Shown here: positions 10,146 through 22,707 of the stretch, piece after piece
Layout: every line of letters starts with the position of its first letter
How positions within the stretch are numbered: position 1 is the first letter of the stretch
Assembly (NCBI GenBank): GCA_038380795.1
Contig: CM076275.1
Span: 6,605,001 to 6,669,000 of the forward strand
Reading direction: 5' to 3'
Origin: Pyrocephalus nanus
Lineage: Eukaryota > Chordata > Aves > Passeriformes > Tyrannidae
Length of the DNA stretch: 64,000 nucleotides
The notes under the pieces: generated by a model
What the model was told of the DNA's origin: nothing
Databases searched by the model: none
What the model saw: the letters and a program-made list of their open reading frames with translations, nothing else
Translations under genes and position numbers: made by a program

Positions 10146-12797
10146 GAGGTTGGGCCCTCGTATTATAGCAAGAAAATGGTTGGGCTTTGTGTGAAGGGGA
10201 AAAAAAAAAAGAAAGTAAAATGATTCTTCTGGTCTAAATGCTTGGTTTGAACACAGCCAGAGTGATTGCAACTTTCAAAGAGCATTTTTCCCAAGACGAA
10301 GTTTCAGCTGGCATAAAAGCTAGCATTTGACATCTTTTTCATATAATGATTACATTAACAAAAGCAGTCCTCGCTGTTGGCTGCTTTTGTAAAACAACTC
10401 CAGCGCAGTTCTTCATTCTCTTAACTCCTGTGTGTGACTTGAAGTCAGCTCAAAACTCCTGCTGGAATGCAAGCAGGTCAGCTCCTCTGACACAGTTTAG
10501 AGTGTTAGAAAGTGCTCCACATGGCTTGACAAAGGCTCTTTGCAATTGTTCATTTCTGTTGCAGCGGGCAGTTTTAATACACTGATGTTTGCTGCACTGC
10601 TGCGTTTAATGTTCTTATTCCACTGCCACTGAGAGAAATATCACACTCAGCTCTGGCTGCTCAGGCTTCTGGCCTGAGATGCTGCTGTATGGTCTGTAAA
10701 GCCCACAGTTATTAGGAGTTCCTTCATAATTAATGATATTCTAATTGTTGTTGCAAATACCAGCTTCAGCTGCTTGAGGGTTAAAAGTTCTTACAGCGGT
10801 GAAAATGGACCTCACTGTCCAGAAGGTGCTGGCCAGAGTCCGTGTGCTGAACTGTCCCGGTGTTTCTGGTGTCCTGAGGCAAGGATGGCTTTGCTCAGAC
10901 CACTGTTTGATTTCAAAGCTGTCTTATTGTTCTCATTTTCTCTAAACTGACGGAACAAAGACTTACCTGTGCTCTCCATTTCCCTCATGGAATGCACCCA
11001 CAGAGAATTAAACCTCACACCTCTATGGGAAGTCTCTGTCACCTCTTAAGGCTAAAACTCCCAACTTTTCTCCAGTACTTACAGCATCTGATGGAAAGCC
11101 TGTTAAAAACAAACATCTAGGGAGTGTTTTGTGTCATTTAAATAGCCATCCTGATTTCTTTTGTCTCTTAGAAGGGTGCGAGGGGCAGGGCAGGACTGTA
11201 TAGAGAAGGAGCTAATCTGTATTTTAAGCCATTCCACCAAAACAGCCTGATGGGATGTGTAAGTGGGAGGAGATTTCTAAATAGGAAATTTGTGATGTGA
11301 GGAATCCTAGGAGCCATGAGGATTGTGTAAATGTTTTCTCTTTAAAGCAGAAATAGCCTGCTTTCTCTACTGAGAAAAATCAGTTTGCTTATGAGAGAGC
11401 ACAGTTTATCAACTGTGATGACTGGCGATGAAGCAAAGGGAATAGACTGTCATTCTGTAGACTAAAAAAAAACCCCAAAGGAACATTTCTGTACTGTTTT
11501 GATTTATTTTTATTATCATGTTATCTTTATCTTGTTGCCATCACTCAGACACAGCTGACTAGAGGTGTAGGGAAGCACAAAAATTTTGCACAGAGCATAA
11601 ATAGGAGAATAAGCATTTGTTTCATTACTGTGAGCGTAGTCTGGATAGGTGAGAAAAAGGAATGTGAGATAAGTGCTAGACATCAGCTTCGTTATAATTT
11701 ACATTTTATTAATAAATATTCTTGGAAATGACATTTTCCTTAGCACCTTATTGTAAACTGCTGCTGAGGCTATGGAGGTCATATTTCCTACTGGTATAAA
11801 TCAGTGTAGCTGAATTAGAAGCATGATGATTTTCCACTAGCCTTGGAAGCTGCTCCAGTTGGACAAGGAAAAGTTATCTCTCTTTGTCAGACTGAATTGC
11901 TGAACTGGGCCTTGCTCCATTCTGCATATCACTGTGACAGATAACAGGCCTTTAATTTAGTGGAAAAAGGCATATGAATATCACCAGCTCCAAATTAAGG
12001 CCAGGCAAATTAAAACTGAAAGATAGAGGCTCTGCTGGATAGTGGAAGACTAAACTGCTGTTGACATTCTCAGATCATGACAGAATGACTTTGAGAGACC
12101 TGAGGTTGGACTGAAGGTCTGAGCTTAATACTGGGGGGACTGTGGGAAACTGGTGTGACTGATCAGATTAAATCATGGTTTAATGGTTTGTTCTGGTCTT
12201 AAAAATCTCTGATATCCAGTGCAAGATATCATGCTGCTGCTGGTTTAATGTTCCAAACCCTTTGACAAGCAGGGGGTCTAGGATGGTTTATGCAGTCCTT
12301 TAAAAAATGTAATTCCACACTGTAAGAGGAATCTTGGTTTTGTGAAAAAGATGTTGTATTTGCATTAAAGCTAAACAGAGGGTTTTTAATGTATGAGGTA
12401 TGGAAAATACAAAAGCAAAGCATCCCCTGGCTGTAAAAGGGGATGTTGATGAGTTGATGTTCCTTCCTGTAGCTGATGTTTGTTCGGGATGGCCAGAAGT
12501 GCCTGTGGCAACTGCTCCTGCCTGTGCAGGAGATTGGGGGCATTGCTGGGTGTGTGCTCCACATACTGTTTGCTTGAAGATACCATTTTGAACGATTGAT
12601 CTTGGCTTTTTTCTGAAGAATTCTAAATTTTCCAATTTTCCTCGCAGGTAACTCAGTAACAAAGTGCCCTGATTGGCTGCTGAGCACCTGGAGCCAGGAG
12701 GGTTAGTAGAAGCTTAAAGGGTCAAAATTGTATTTATTGAAGATTAATGTTGAAGGCTACTGTCTCTCCCACTTAAGTAGGAATCCAATTATTTCTT

Positions 12798-12802
<5 letters not shown>
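10146..12802. other. Non-coding spacer, partly conserved-looking
   Basis: No gene called. The part at about 10270-10760 is low in repeats and rich in homeodomain-type ATTA cores, as in conserved non-coding DNA. A half-copy of the palindromic repeat (GGTATAAATCAGTGTAGCTG) may lie at 11793-11812. The three overlapping minus-strand frames near 12229-12687 (up to 152 codons) have no exon signals or domains. Confidence 0.45.

Positions 12803-12826
<24 letters not shown>
12803..12826 (+). repeat. Poly-T tract (T24)
   Basis: Twenty-four consecutive T after a TTTCTTTCTTC lead-in. Low-complexity sequence that is prone to length variation. Confidence 0.9.
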
Positions 12827-12828
<2 letters not shown>

Positions 12829-13069
12829 TATTGGTGTGCTTTTCAGCTGTGCTGATTTGATAATTTTCAAGTGGTGTAGAAAAGAGTATCTTGGTAGGGT
12901 TTTATATGAAACTGTAGTACCCTTACTTGTGTACCTGGACTGAAAATCCAGCTTTCCTGCAGTCCTGGGTAAAACTCACAAAACTCACCAAAATTTTACA
13001 CAGGGTCTACTATTACCTGTTCTTTATACTCGTTGTGCTGGCTGACCCCTCACCAGGAGAATATATGTC

Positions 13070-13425
13070 TGGGAAGGGACCTCCTGGGTCATTAGGTCCA
13101 TTTTCCTGCCATCATAAGCAATCATATCACATGAGCCCTTTCATTAACTGATCAAACTCCATTTTAGAAGTACAAACACTTTTTGGCCCCCAGTATTTCC
13201 AGTGGAAGACTGGTATAGAACCTCACTGTCTGATGTCCAGCAGGTATTTACTCACAGCTGGTTTGCAACCCCTTGTTTTTATGCCAGCACTGTACTTCAG
13301 TGTAAATAGGCTTTTGCCCCCTGAGTGTTTGCTTATCTGGTGAACCCAGAAACAGAAGTTAAACCCTTCCCAACCCCTCTTTGGGCAGGCCAGCAATGAT
13401 CATTCTCTTAGTCCTTTCCACCCAC
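13070..13425 (-). mobile_element. Ancient CR1-type LINE 3' region, antisense
   Basis: Read on the + strand this follows, in order, the remembered antisense 3' region of old sauropsid CR1 elements: GGGACCTCCTGGGTCAT and TAGGTCCATTTTCC, then a CAGTGGAAGACTGG and ATAGAACCTCACTGT block, then GGTTTGCAACCCCTTGTTTT, then the CCAGCACTGTACTTCAGTG block. Divergence is heavy, with many substitutions and small gaps, so the insertion is old and inactive. No open frame survives. The assignment rests on memory of turtle and crocodilian copies and was not aligned. Confidence 0.6.
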
Positions 13426-13629
13426 TCCAGAGATAAAAATCAAATTACCCACATGAGAAATTCTTCTCAGTGATTGCTAATGCTCTAAAGAGAAAAAGGC
13501 AGAGGAAACTTTAAGTGATGGCTAAACTGAGAATCTTTTAAGCTTCTGTTTTGTGGTCTCTGTAAAGAATGTTTTTTGTTTCCTTGAAGCTGTGGCTGCT
13601 GATAACTTCAGCAGTATGAGGGCTATGGG

Positions 13630-13653
13630 TTTGTTTGTTTTTTTTTTTTTTTT
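13630..13653 (+). repeat. (TTTG)/poly-T tract
   Basis: Two TTTG units running into T16. Low-complexity only. Confidence 0.85.
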
Positions 13654-15976
13654 CATCCTAGAGGTTCCTTAAGGAAAAAAGTCAAAGAGGAGAGAATTGG
13701 GAAGGTATTTCTCATGTAGCACAAATAACTTGTGGAAAATACTGCTGGATATGGTGGTGTCATTGTAGTCCCTGTGGCAGACATGTTCCTTGTGAAAAGG
13801 GTTTTAGGTATTTTGGTGTGATCCAAAACAATCTGTGCTCTCTCTTTATCACCTCTGTTCAAGAATATATCACTTTAAAGAAGGAAGCTGTGCTGCAGAT
13901 ATGCTGTAGCTGCATATTTCTTCTGGTCAATGAGAAGTCAAATTTCAAACCATTCTTTGCCAGGCAGGTGATAATAGCTTTAAATTTAAAGAAAATGGTG
14001 AAATGAGTGAACAATTTAGGACATGGAAAAGCAGTTGGAAAAGAGATGACAGAGTGAGGGAATAACGGTGTAGATCTGCTGATCGCAAGATGGAAAAAAC
14101 TAATAGGGGATACTGTTTATTTTCCTTTATAATAGAAGAATCAGAAAGCATCATGTAGCAACTTCAAATGACTTAAACACATACAGAAGGACATTATTCT
14201 CCAACAGAACCTGGTTCTAGATGTATCCATGCAGGATACTCTTAGAGCTAGAAGTTTCTGTGGGTTCGAGTCCTGAATGCAAGGAAAAGCATTTGTGGTT
14301 CTCATGTGCAGAGACAACCTCTGCTGGCTCAGGAAGCCCTTGGGCCACAAGTTGGGATTCTTTTGGAAGAGTATGGTGTTTGTATCCTGTTCTCTTTGTC
14401 CCAGGTCAAACAGTAATTGTTTTAGTTCAGTGATTTATGTCAGTTGGTTTATTTGAGATCCAGCTTCTCAAAATTGGTGGGTTTGTACATATTGTATGTT
14501 CTTGTGTGTCTTGTAAAGTTTTCATCTTTACAAGAACTAGTAAATATTAGGATGATTATGTTGATCAATATTCCATTTAAATGCTGCTGTGTGATGTGTC
14601 GTCTAACATGCAAGTTGGCCCTCATCTTTTCAACTGGAAACTTCGATAACGAAGAAATCCAAACCTTTCTTGCTGAGAAGTCATAAAAGGTTTTATGGGA
14701 AAAACTACTGGAAGAATTAGATAAAGAGCCCTGAAAACATGGAGAGGGGAAGAAGTATTAAATTTCGTGTTTAAGCTCAAGCCTCTATGTTTGATCGCAG
14801 GAAGATGTTTGAAAAGAGCTGTACTGGAGCTCTGAAGGATTCTTCAACCTCCTGATAGGAGCTCTGGGAACTGGGCTGTAAACTCCTTGAAGCCCGAACA
14901 GATGTTTTGGTATATAGCTTCAAAGCTTTGAAAGGCTGTTTTCCCCACATGCCTTTCTATGTGAGGAGACTTTTAAGAGCTGCTGAGTAAATTTTATTAT
15001 CTTTTCTGCAAAAACGCCACCCACATGGAAGAGGGAGGCTTTGAACAGTCCTGGGCTCAGAAGTGAGACAATAACCACGTAATGCAGCTCCAACTGAACA
15101 AAAACGGGATAGAAATGAGATAGGTGTGTGTCAGCCTGCTCAGGACCCAGAGGGGGTGAGACTTTTGAGATGCTTCAATAGCTTTTTCATGAAGATAAGT
15201 AAACACAAGGGAGCTCTATTGGCTTCAGCTTTGCCGCATTAGATAGAAGAATTCCTAATGTTGGGGAAGAACACAGATGAATAACAACCCAGGTGTTAGT
15301 GATATTGTTTTATGTGCATTTAGGAATGAATCTGACAGCCCTGAGAGCAACTTGGGAACCTACAGAGATTTGGATGAAAAAATGTTAGGAAAAGGCAGTA
15401 GATTTAGCTTATCCTTTATCCTTTCACCCCCTTCTCACACACTGACTGGGTGTGTGTGTTGGTGCTGTACGAATGCCCAGGAAACTGTAATCCCTGCTAC
15501 AAGAATTTAGCAGACTTTAAGAAGTGAAGACAAAGGCAAGCATCTGGAAATAAGGGACTGAGACATAAGAAATGAGATGCAATTCAGTTGAATTACAATG
15601 TTTCCAACCTGGAAGTCTCATGTGCTTAGCAGCACAAGATGATAGGTGTTGAAAAGCACTCTTGTGTTATCACAGGTTCATTAACAGTTCTGAATAGTTT
15701 TATAGTTTCTGTGAAAAACCCTCAAATTCAGCTAATTTTCTTATTAAAGATGTGTCAATATTTGTCTGCAGACAGGAGCAGGCCAAATCATTTTTGGAGT
15801 GCTCCATGCAAGAGCCTCCTTGCATTTCCCTTGTTGCAGTTTGGAGTATTTTCTCCTCTGTTTAGGCTTTTGTTTGCCTTGTGGCATTGCAATGAGCAGA
15901 GAGTAGAAAAAACGTAAACATTTTTATCATAAAGATTTTTCAGTTTAAAGGTCTGAACCAATAGTAAAAGTACTAC
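13654..15976. other. Non-coding spacer
   Basis: No gene recognised. A GGTTCGAGTCC word at about 14263-14273 is a perfect match to the RNA polymerase III B box, but no A box, acceptor stem or cloverleaf accompanies it, so no tRNA is called. The plus- and minus-strand frames are all of chance length. Confidence 0.5.
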
Positions 15977-16010
15977 TTTTTTTTCTCTTTTTTTTTTTTT
16001 TTCCCCCCCC
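15977..16010 (+). repeat. Poly-T followed by C8
   Basis: T8, CTC, T15 and then C8, a pure pyrimidine tract of 34 bases. Confidence 0.9.
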
Positions 16011-16820
16011 AAAGGAGAATGCAGCCTTCAGTCACAGAACTGCCAGAAACTCTGGCCCGTTTTTAAACTATCAAAGGCAGGATGGAGTTTATTTTTACGG
16101 TCAAGATCTACTTATAAGTAATAGCACTTCCCGTGGGGAAAAACACTAACCCAATTTGTGAAAGTTATTTTATTTGATGGTCAAATAAACTCGATAGCAC
16201 ATCAGGAATAGGGTACCTAGCTGTGATGTGACACATAGAACAGCATTTAGGCAGAAGGCTTTGTTTTTCCTATGAATGTATTGATGGATTTTCATGTGGA
16301 TGTTTGACTTCGGAAATCATAGCTTTGGTATTCTAAAAGACAAATGAAACTGTGGGCTAAAAGAACAGTCCTAAACTACCTTCAAAAATATAGGAAATGT
16401 GGCAGCAGGAGGGTCTGCTCAGGGAAGATGATAACCCTACTCGTTGCCAGAGCCTCTTTAGCAGCTACTTCGCTTGGTGGGTTTATCTGGCAGAAGGAAG
16501 ATGACAGGGCTGCCAGCCTGCCTAATGATCTTCATCTAACATTTACCTTATTGAGAGGGGAATAATTCTGTTAAATTAACATCCTAGCATATTTGCTGTC
16601 CAGCTAGTTGATGAATTAAATAGCCTGAACGAAACGTTTTACGACTCGTTTATCCGTAAAAAAGGCTGAGTTTTTCCACGTAAAAAAGGGAGTGACTTTT
16701 CAGTGCTTGTTTGCTGCAATGCCCCTAATACCCCCGTCTGTAAAAAAACATATTTATATATATAAAGAATAACTTTAGGGAAGCTGGGTGTGTTTGGGAA
16801 GCAGAGTGGCACACAGGCAG
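16011..16820. other. Non-coding spacer leading into CpG patch
   Basis: No gene seen. CpG dinucleotides already become more frequent from about 16629 (GAACGAAACG, ACGACTCG). An alternating TA stretch (TATTTATATATATA) lies at about 16751-16764, roughly 60 bp before the CpG-rich patch. It could serve as a TATA-like element, but no transcript start is visible. Confidence 0.4.
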
Positions 16821-17060
16821 ATCCCGCTCTTGGAGCGGCCCAGGCTTGGCCGCACAGCGTGCGCCTCCTGCTCGGGGGAAACGCAGAGCGTTAATGACGG
16901 GCTACGAGCCTGTGACACTTGGATCGCTCGATCAATCAAATGTGGCACCTCGTGCCAGCCCAGCCAGCTGTCCTCTTCCATCACTGTCCGAAAGTGCCGC
17001 ACCGAAGGCCACAGGTGCCAGCTGCCATCCTCAAATAACCACCGGGCCTGCCCCGGGATG
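16821..17060. promoter_or_regulatory. Small CpG-island-like patch
   Basis: Hand count over these 240 bp gives 84 C, 67 G and 18 CpG: 63% GC and an observed/expected CpG ratio of about 0.77. This meets the classical 200 bp, 50% GC, 0.6 ratio definition and stands out from CpG-poor surroundings. Such islands usually mark promoters or distal regulatory elements kept unmethylated in the germ line. A TA-rich element lies about 60 bp upstream on the + strand. No first exon can be defined on either strand. Two plus-strand open frames of 85 and 98 codons cross the patch, but these are expected when GC is high and stops are rare. Confidence 0.5.
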
Positions 17061-18111
17061 GGTGTATTTAGGGAGCCTGCTTAGATTGGATTTTCAATCT
17101 TGACAGTCCCTTTTGAGTTTCAGTTCAGAAAAGGAGAATAAACAAATTATAGCCTAATAATAAAGCAGCACATCTATAACAAGAAATCCAAGCCTAGGGC
17201 TTTACCCGTTGTGAGACACCACCATAAGTGCCTGTGACAACAGGAGATGTTGCTGACGATGCACTTTACTTGTGCTTGGTTTTGACTGAAACTTGTAACC
17301 TCACAGTGAAGTCTGTGGTTTGTGAATCCACCAACCCACTGAGAATTTATGTTGCTTCTACTGATGTTTGTTGGGTGTGCCAAAGAGGACAAGAAGAGGA
17401 AGACTCAATTCTGTGAGAGAATACATTATGAACATGCTCATTAGGATATTCCATAAGCAAATTTGCTTTTTTTTCCCAATCATTTCCAGTGTGAAAAAGA
17501 ACTGCCCAGTGTGCAGATGTGGAGAGTGTGGCTATGAGTCAGGCTTTTACAATAGAAACCTGTGTTTCAAGGCAAAGAAGAAGTTCCCATTGCTGCTGTA
17601 ACCCCCAGACTGCAGTTGGTGTACAGGCACACATTTGATGATTTAAACTGTTTTCACAAAAGGAGTCCACTGCTGTTCTGGATGCAGTGGTTCTGAGTGT
17701 AGCAGTTTGCCCTCATACGTCTATATCATGTTTCCCTCTGCTAATACCATCACCAGATCCTTGTCCTCACTTGATGCTTTCTAGGCTGCTCATTCCTATT
17801 CTCCAGCATGTATGAGTTTTCTGTTATTTGCTTGCTGAATGTAATCACTTGCAGTTTCCCAGGTTGAAAAAAAATGAAGTTCTTTGAAAAAAACCGTAAT
17901 GGAACATCCTCAGGTTGAAACGGGCCCTGAGCACAGCTGATGGCATAGGGACTTTAATTTACTAAACGTCAGTGGTTTGATGGCAATTCAACATGACTGG
18001 TGATTGCCTGCATCGTGTTACTGCTGGGGTTGAAAGGGCTGTTTACCTTTGGAAGACAGAAAGCTCAGCTGAGCAACACACAGAGCAATTTTCCATGACC
18101 TGCTAATAATT
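17061..18111. other. Non-coding spacer
   Basis: No gene or repeat recognised. Short frames on both strands near 17174-17601 are unsupported. Confidence 0.5.
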
Positions 18112-18124
18112 CCCCCCCCCCCCC
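18112..18124 (+). repeat. Poly-C tract (C13)
   Basis: Thirteen consecutive C followed by CAAAG-like sequence. Homopolymer only. Confidence 0.9.
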
Positions 18125-20320
18125 AAAGACTCTTCAGTTGCTGAGGGGCACAAACCCCTGGAGAAAAAAACTTGTCTTATGCGTGTTTATGTATCTGTTA
18201 CAGTAGGTCAGACCAGAAAAATGGTGTTTGGGGCTAAATTTGCAAAAGAGCAGTTTATATCTGGAGTTTTCTTTGCTGCAAAGTCATTTTTAATTTGATC
18301 AGTGGAAGTCATTTCCTTTTCAAGAGATTTCTCTCACATTTATCACCCCAGCTTGACACAGCACTGAAATATTTCTCAACATTTCTGATGTTTGTTGTGG
18401 AACTACTTAGAAGTGTGAGTGGCCCTGTACAAGTTACAGAGCAATGGTTGAAAAAGAGAAAAAGCCATCTGGTTCTCATTAATTTGCCAAAATGATCAAA
18501 ACATTTTTCTAAGAGAGACCATGCATGTAGGGAAGGTAGAGGCAGGGGCTCTTCTATTTATGCTAACAGCTTGGTGCAAATGGATACAAACTCACCTGCC
18601 TGAGAATGATCACGTTTCTAAAAATGAATTTGGGGTCCAAGGTCCTTAGATAACATCAGAGTTGACCATCTTTTATCCTTAAACTGCATTGCAGGCAGTG
18701 GTGTGTTGGCTTCCTCCCACTGCCGGGTGAGTGATTATGGAGGGATTATTTTGTGTGTGTGTTAAAAAGGCAGCTCGGATCTTGCACAGCATTTGAAGAA
18801 AGAAGTTAATAATTGAAAAAATAGCGATTTTTAGAGGGGTACATCTACAAGTAGAGCAGCTGAAGCTGAGGCAGGTGTAGAGTGCGTTTGGGTCAGCAGC
18901 CCCTGGTTTGCGGGCTCAGTAGCTTTGCACGAATTTCTGTATTTCTGGCGTGCTGCCTTCCTCTTAACATTTGGCCTTTAGGCCTTGTCTTCTGGGCTTT
19001 TGTGTGTACAGGGCAAAAGTTTGTTGCAATACTGGTGCATTTGCTCTGACTGGCAGCCTGAGCAGTTCCAGGCTCGTCCAGCCTTCCGTAACCCAGCAGT
19101 GCTGGGGCAGGTTCACGGACACAACTCGCATTGCACTCGCTGCTGCTGGTGAATCCATCACAGAGATTACCAGCTTGCTAAAGATGATTTTATAGACTCT
19201 GCAGCTGGTTTGTTTAAAACTAGATTACTGTCACATTTAGAAACATTTAGCACCGTTGGACCAATGAAGGATAATAATTTAAAGAGGCTGACTAGATTTA
19301 ATCAGTTTTTGGGAGATGAGACTTAATCAAACATAAGAGGTTTAGAAGGCTGATAGAGCTAATGAGTTTGAATATGTAACACAGACCCTGCCTGAACCAT
19401 AGCACATTTTCTCTGGCCATGGTTGGTTCATAATAATGAAGCATTTGCAGAAATTATCAAGTCAATAGGTAAAAATTCCTCTGTGTGAGGAACCTCAGAA
19501 CTGGGGGGGAGGAAACTGCCTGAACTGAAAGTCAGAGTAGACATTGCATGAGATTTCTTTCAGTATAGGAATTGAAAGAGTTAATTTTCAATATATTTTC
19601 ATAATATGTAAGAAAAGAGAATTGGAAAATTACCTTGAAGAAGAAAGATATCCCTGTGACCTGTATCCTGCTCAGGTCCTGAATGGCTGCTCTTGATACA
19701 GACCTCTAGCATGTACTTACTGGAGAGCCCTGGCACATGTTTTAATTTCCATGGCCTTTGGTTTTCCACCTGTAAAATGCATGTGCTAAACCTTTCCTAA
19801 TCCTTTTTGTCTGTTTTATGTGTTATAGCTAGAGAAGTGTTGACTTTATAAAGAAAGGTCAGCTGAAGTATGTGCTGTGAAATGCATGCTACAACAATCT
19901 CTGCCTCCGTACTACCAACCTTCCACCTTTAACTGACCCCTGAGTCCAAAAAATACACACACCCCCTCCTTTTTAATGTTAGTCCAAGACAGTTATAGCA
20001 TTAAGATTGGAGTTTGTGTGACAAGTAATCTCTTTTGTAATTTATAAATTAGGATTGCTTTAAGTGAACAAAAACTATATAAGCTCATAATTTGAAATCT
20101 GTGCTTGTTTAGTAGGAGCCTAACCCATCTCTCTGTGTTTTCAGTGAGAGCAAAATTCTGCCTGTGATTTCTTCAGCAAAGGCAGCAGTTGTAAATATTT
20201 TTCTGCTTCTGCTGAATTAATTGTGAGAGATGCTGGGTTTTGCCCATCTCCTTCTGGCACTGCTGGCAGAGCTTTGCTGGCCTTTCTGGGAGTTTTATCT
20301 CATACTTTTCCTTAAAAAGA
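18125..20320. other. Non-coding spacer
   Basis: No gene recognised. A weak MIR-like phrase (CCACCTGTAAAATGCATGTG) near 19768-19787 is too short for a call. Confidence 0.5.
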
Positions 20321-20482
20321 AACATGGAATGGTTTGGGTTGGAAGGGATCTTAAAGATCATCTTGCTTCAACCCCTCTGCCGTGGGCAGGAGCACCTTTC
20401 ACTCGACCAGGTTGCTCAGAGCTCCATCCAGCCTGACCTTGAACATCTCCAGGGATGGGGCAATGACAACTTCTCTGGGCAA
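20321..20482 (-). mobile_element. CR1 LINE 3'-end fragment, antisense
   Basis: Reading the + strand gives the reverse complement of the avian CR1 3' end, in order: AATGGTTTGGGTTGGAAGGG, ATCTTAAAGATCATCTTG, CCGTGGGCAGGAGCACCTTT, GACCAGGTTGCTCAGAGC and TCTCCAGGGATGGGGCAATG. The element is inserted on the minus strand and truncated at its 5' side near 20482. Similarity to the consensus is high, making it one of the youngest insertions in the window. Confidence 0.92.
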
Positions 20483-21296
20483 AGAGAACTGATGTGACAA
20501 CAGAAAGATGAAACCCTGAGAGGTCCTTTTAAAACATTCAAAATTTAGGGTGCCTGAAATTTTTTTTTGCTCCCAGCAAACCCTCTTTCAGCTAAAGAAG
20601 CTGTTGAGGAAATTGAAGGTAACTCCAAACTCATATCTCAGTCAGGTCAGGTCCTTCACCTGCTAGAAGAAGGGATACACTCTGTTAACTGTTGACATCA
20701 AGGTCCCCTGTAAAAGACAAATATGCCATAGGAGTGCGATGAGGGGAATTGGATTGGGATAGGGATTTTTAATCAGCCTGACAGTGAACTAACACCACAA
20801 CCAGCTGGATGATTGAGAGTCCTGAAATGGTGAAATATTCAGAAAATGCTATATTTTGTGAAGTGCTATAGCAGTTGCTGAGGCTGTGCCTTTGCTCTTC
20901 TTTCTCAAGCAAGATCAGTAATGCCTTGTCCTATTCTGGCCTTTTGATATGCTTTTGTCATAGTGCTCAGAAATGATGGGGCTGTTTGGTGACTTTCTTT
21001 AAATCACTGTTCTTACAAGAGAAGCTTGGTTGCTAAAAACAACATCAGGAGTTATAGAATTCTTTTTTGTTGTTATTTCGTCAGTAATATGAAGCCTTCC
21101 TAGAAATTAAACCTTTGTTATGCCATACACAGTTAAAGGCTGTCCCTTTTCTGTATTTCATTCCAAGGTAACCATGGTCATTGTGAATCATGAAGGGAGA
21201 TGTGTTGTCTGTGTCTTCTACTTGTGGATTTGAGATGCAGAGATGTCCATGGCCACCAAACTTAGCTTAGTTTTAGCCAACAAAAGCTGCCTAGTC
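20483..21296. other. Non-coding spacer between two CR1 ends
   Basis: No gene recognised. The flanking CR1 fragments point towards each other's 5' sides, and nothing in between resembles CR1 body sequence, so they are independent insertions. Confidence 0.5.
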
Positions 21297-21319
21297 TTTT
21301 TTTTTTTTTTTTTTTTTTT
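21297..21319 (+). repeat. Poly-T tract (T23)
   Basis: Twenty-three consecutive T. Low complexity. Confidence 0.9.
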
Positions 21320-21460
21320 ACTTTTCCCTCTGTAGGTGTTGAAAATAAAGGCACCTTCAGATACAATTAAATCTTTTTATCTTCTGTCTTAGGATGTAGT
21401 GAAATACATGCTAGACTTGGTGGTCTTTCTTCACTGACTCCAGAAGGAGCCTCAATAATC

Positions 21461-21570
21461 AGGAGCTCTGAGAAACCTGCTTGAGTGGAAGGTGCTCCTA
21501 CCCACAGCGGGGCATTGGAACTAGATGATCTTTAGGGTCTCTTGCAGCCCAGGGCATTCTATGATTCTCC
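21461..21570 (+). mobile_element. CR1 LINE 3'-end fragment, sense, diverged
   Basis: Carries AGGAGCTCTGAGAAACCTGC, then GTGGAAGGTGCTCCTACCCA, then AACTAGATGATCTTTAGGGT and ATTCTATGATTCTCC, which is the CR1 3' end in order with more substitutions than the copies at 20.3 and 47.4 kb. Only about 110 bp remain. Confidence 0.85.
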
Positions 21571-22707
21571 TGTAGATGGGTAAAAGTGAGTGTGATAAGC
21601 CCCATCTCAAGGAGAATGGAGAAGAGAATCCAATTTCCTTGTGAGTTCCTGGTGAACACCACACTCCTCTTCTGTGCTCTGACAGTGTAACAACCTGCAC
21701 ATTTTATTATCAATATTACTTAAACACCAGGTGTGTTGTTGGAACTTCCAAAGTCTTACCTCTTTGAAGTCATATTTTCATCCCCAAAACACCCAGTTTT
21801 AGTCCTGCTCAGTGTTTTGCATCTGCAGCGTTGAAGGGTGCCAGTTGTGTCAGTCTCATTTTGTTAGAAGCAGTGCACATGTTCATTTGTAGTTTCCTTC
21901 ATGTTTCTCATAGCAGGCAGCATGCAGAGCTAATTAATGGGCTGCAGGAAGAAGTCACTGATGAGTAAAGGCTGAATATCTTCAGATGAAAAAGCTTCGG
22001 GTTTCCTGTTGAGTTTAAAGAACAGCCCTGCTGAACCTTTGATGTGCAACCAGATGCAGCAGGCAAAAGCAACCAAAACAAGGGTTAGAGGGGATGAAAT
22101 TAGTTCAGTTGATTCTTATTTTCTGTGTATACACTTCCAGAAATTATTATTTCCTTGTGGGTAGCTACAGAGGTGCTTAATTTTTTGCTCCCTAATTATA
22201 GAGGTTGGTACAACAATTTTTATTATCTCATTCAAGGTTTTCCTGAAGTGGACAAACAGATTGGGACCTTCTTGTATTTTCAGCACATTAACCTGTTTTG
22301 ATGCCTTGCAATGTAAAAATTAAGAAGGGAGAATTGAAGAGCCCTTCTCAGATGGGGTTCTTAATGGTAAAAAAGTTCAAATATTTTTAGCTGTTTTCCT
22401 CTCATATTGGGAATATCGATGTAGGTGTAATAGTTGTTGATGAAGAATCTCGGAATTGGATAGTTCACGCTTAAGGCAGTAGCTTTTCTGTTTATAATAT
22501 AAGGATAAACAGATATTAAATGCAGATAGGAGCTACTAAAATATTCTGTTTATACTGGTTTTGTGCTTTGAGGATAGCGAGAGTAGCACAGAACGGGACT
22601 TGAGGTGGCTTTCTTGTCCTGCTGATTTGGCAATCAAGCAGAGCTGGTTAACCAAGAGTGATTTATGACCAGATGCACATTTCATCAGTAAGAATATTTC
22701 TTCTTAC
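21571..22707. other. Non-coding spacer
   Basis: No gene or repeat recognised here. On the minus strand it would lie just downstream of the possible exon's donor. Confidence 0.45.

Noticed and set aside
12229..12687. Overlapping minus-strand open frames up to 152 codons
   Set aside because: The longest frame expected by chance is about this size. Three frames are open at once and there is no domain or splice border.
14263..14273. Perfect polymerase III B-box word GGTTCGAGTCC
   Set aside because: No A box at the right distance, no acceptor-stem pairing and no cloverleaf, so neither a tRNA nor a recognisable SINE head can be supported.
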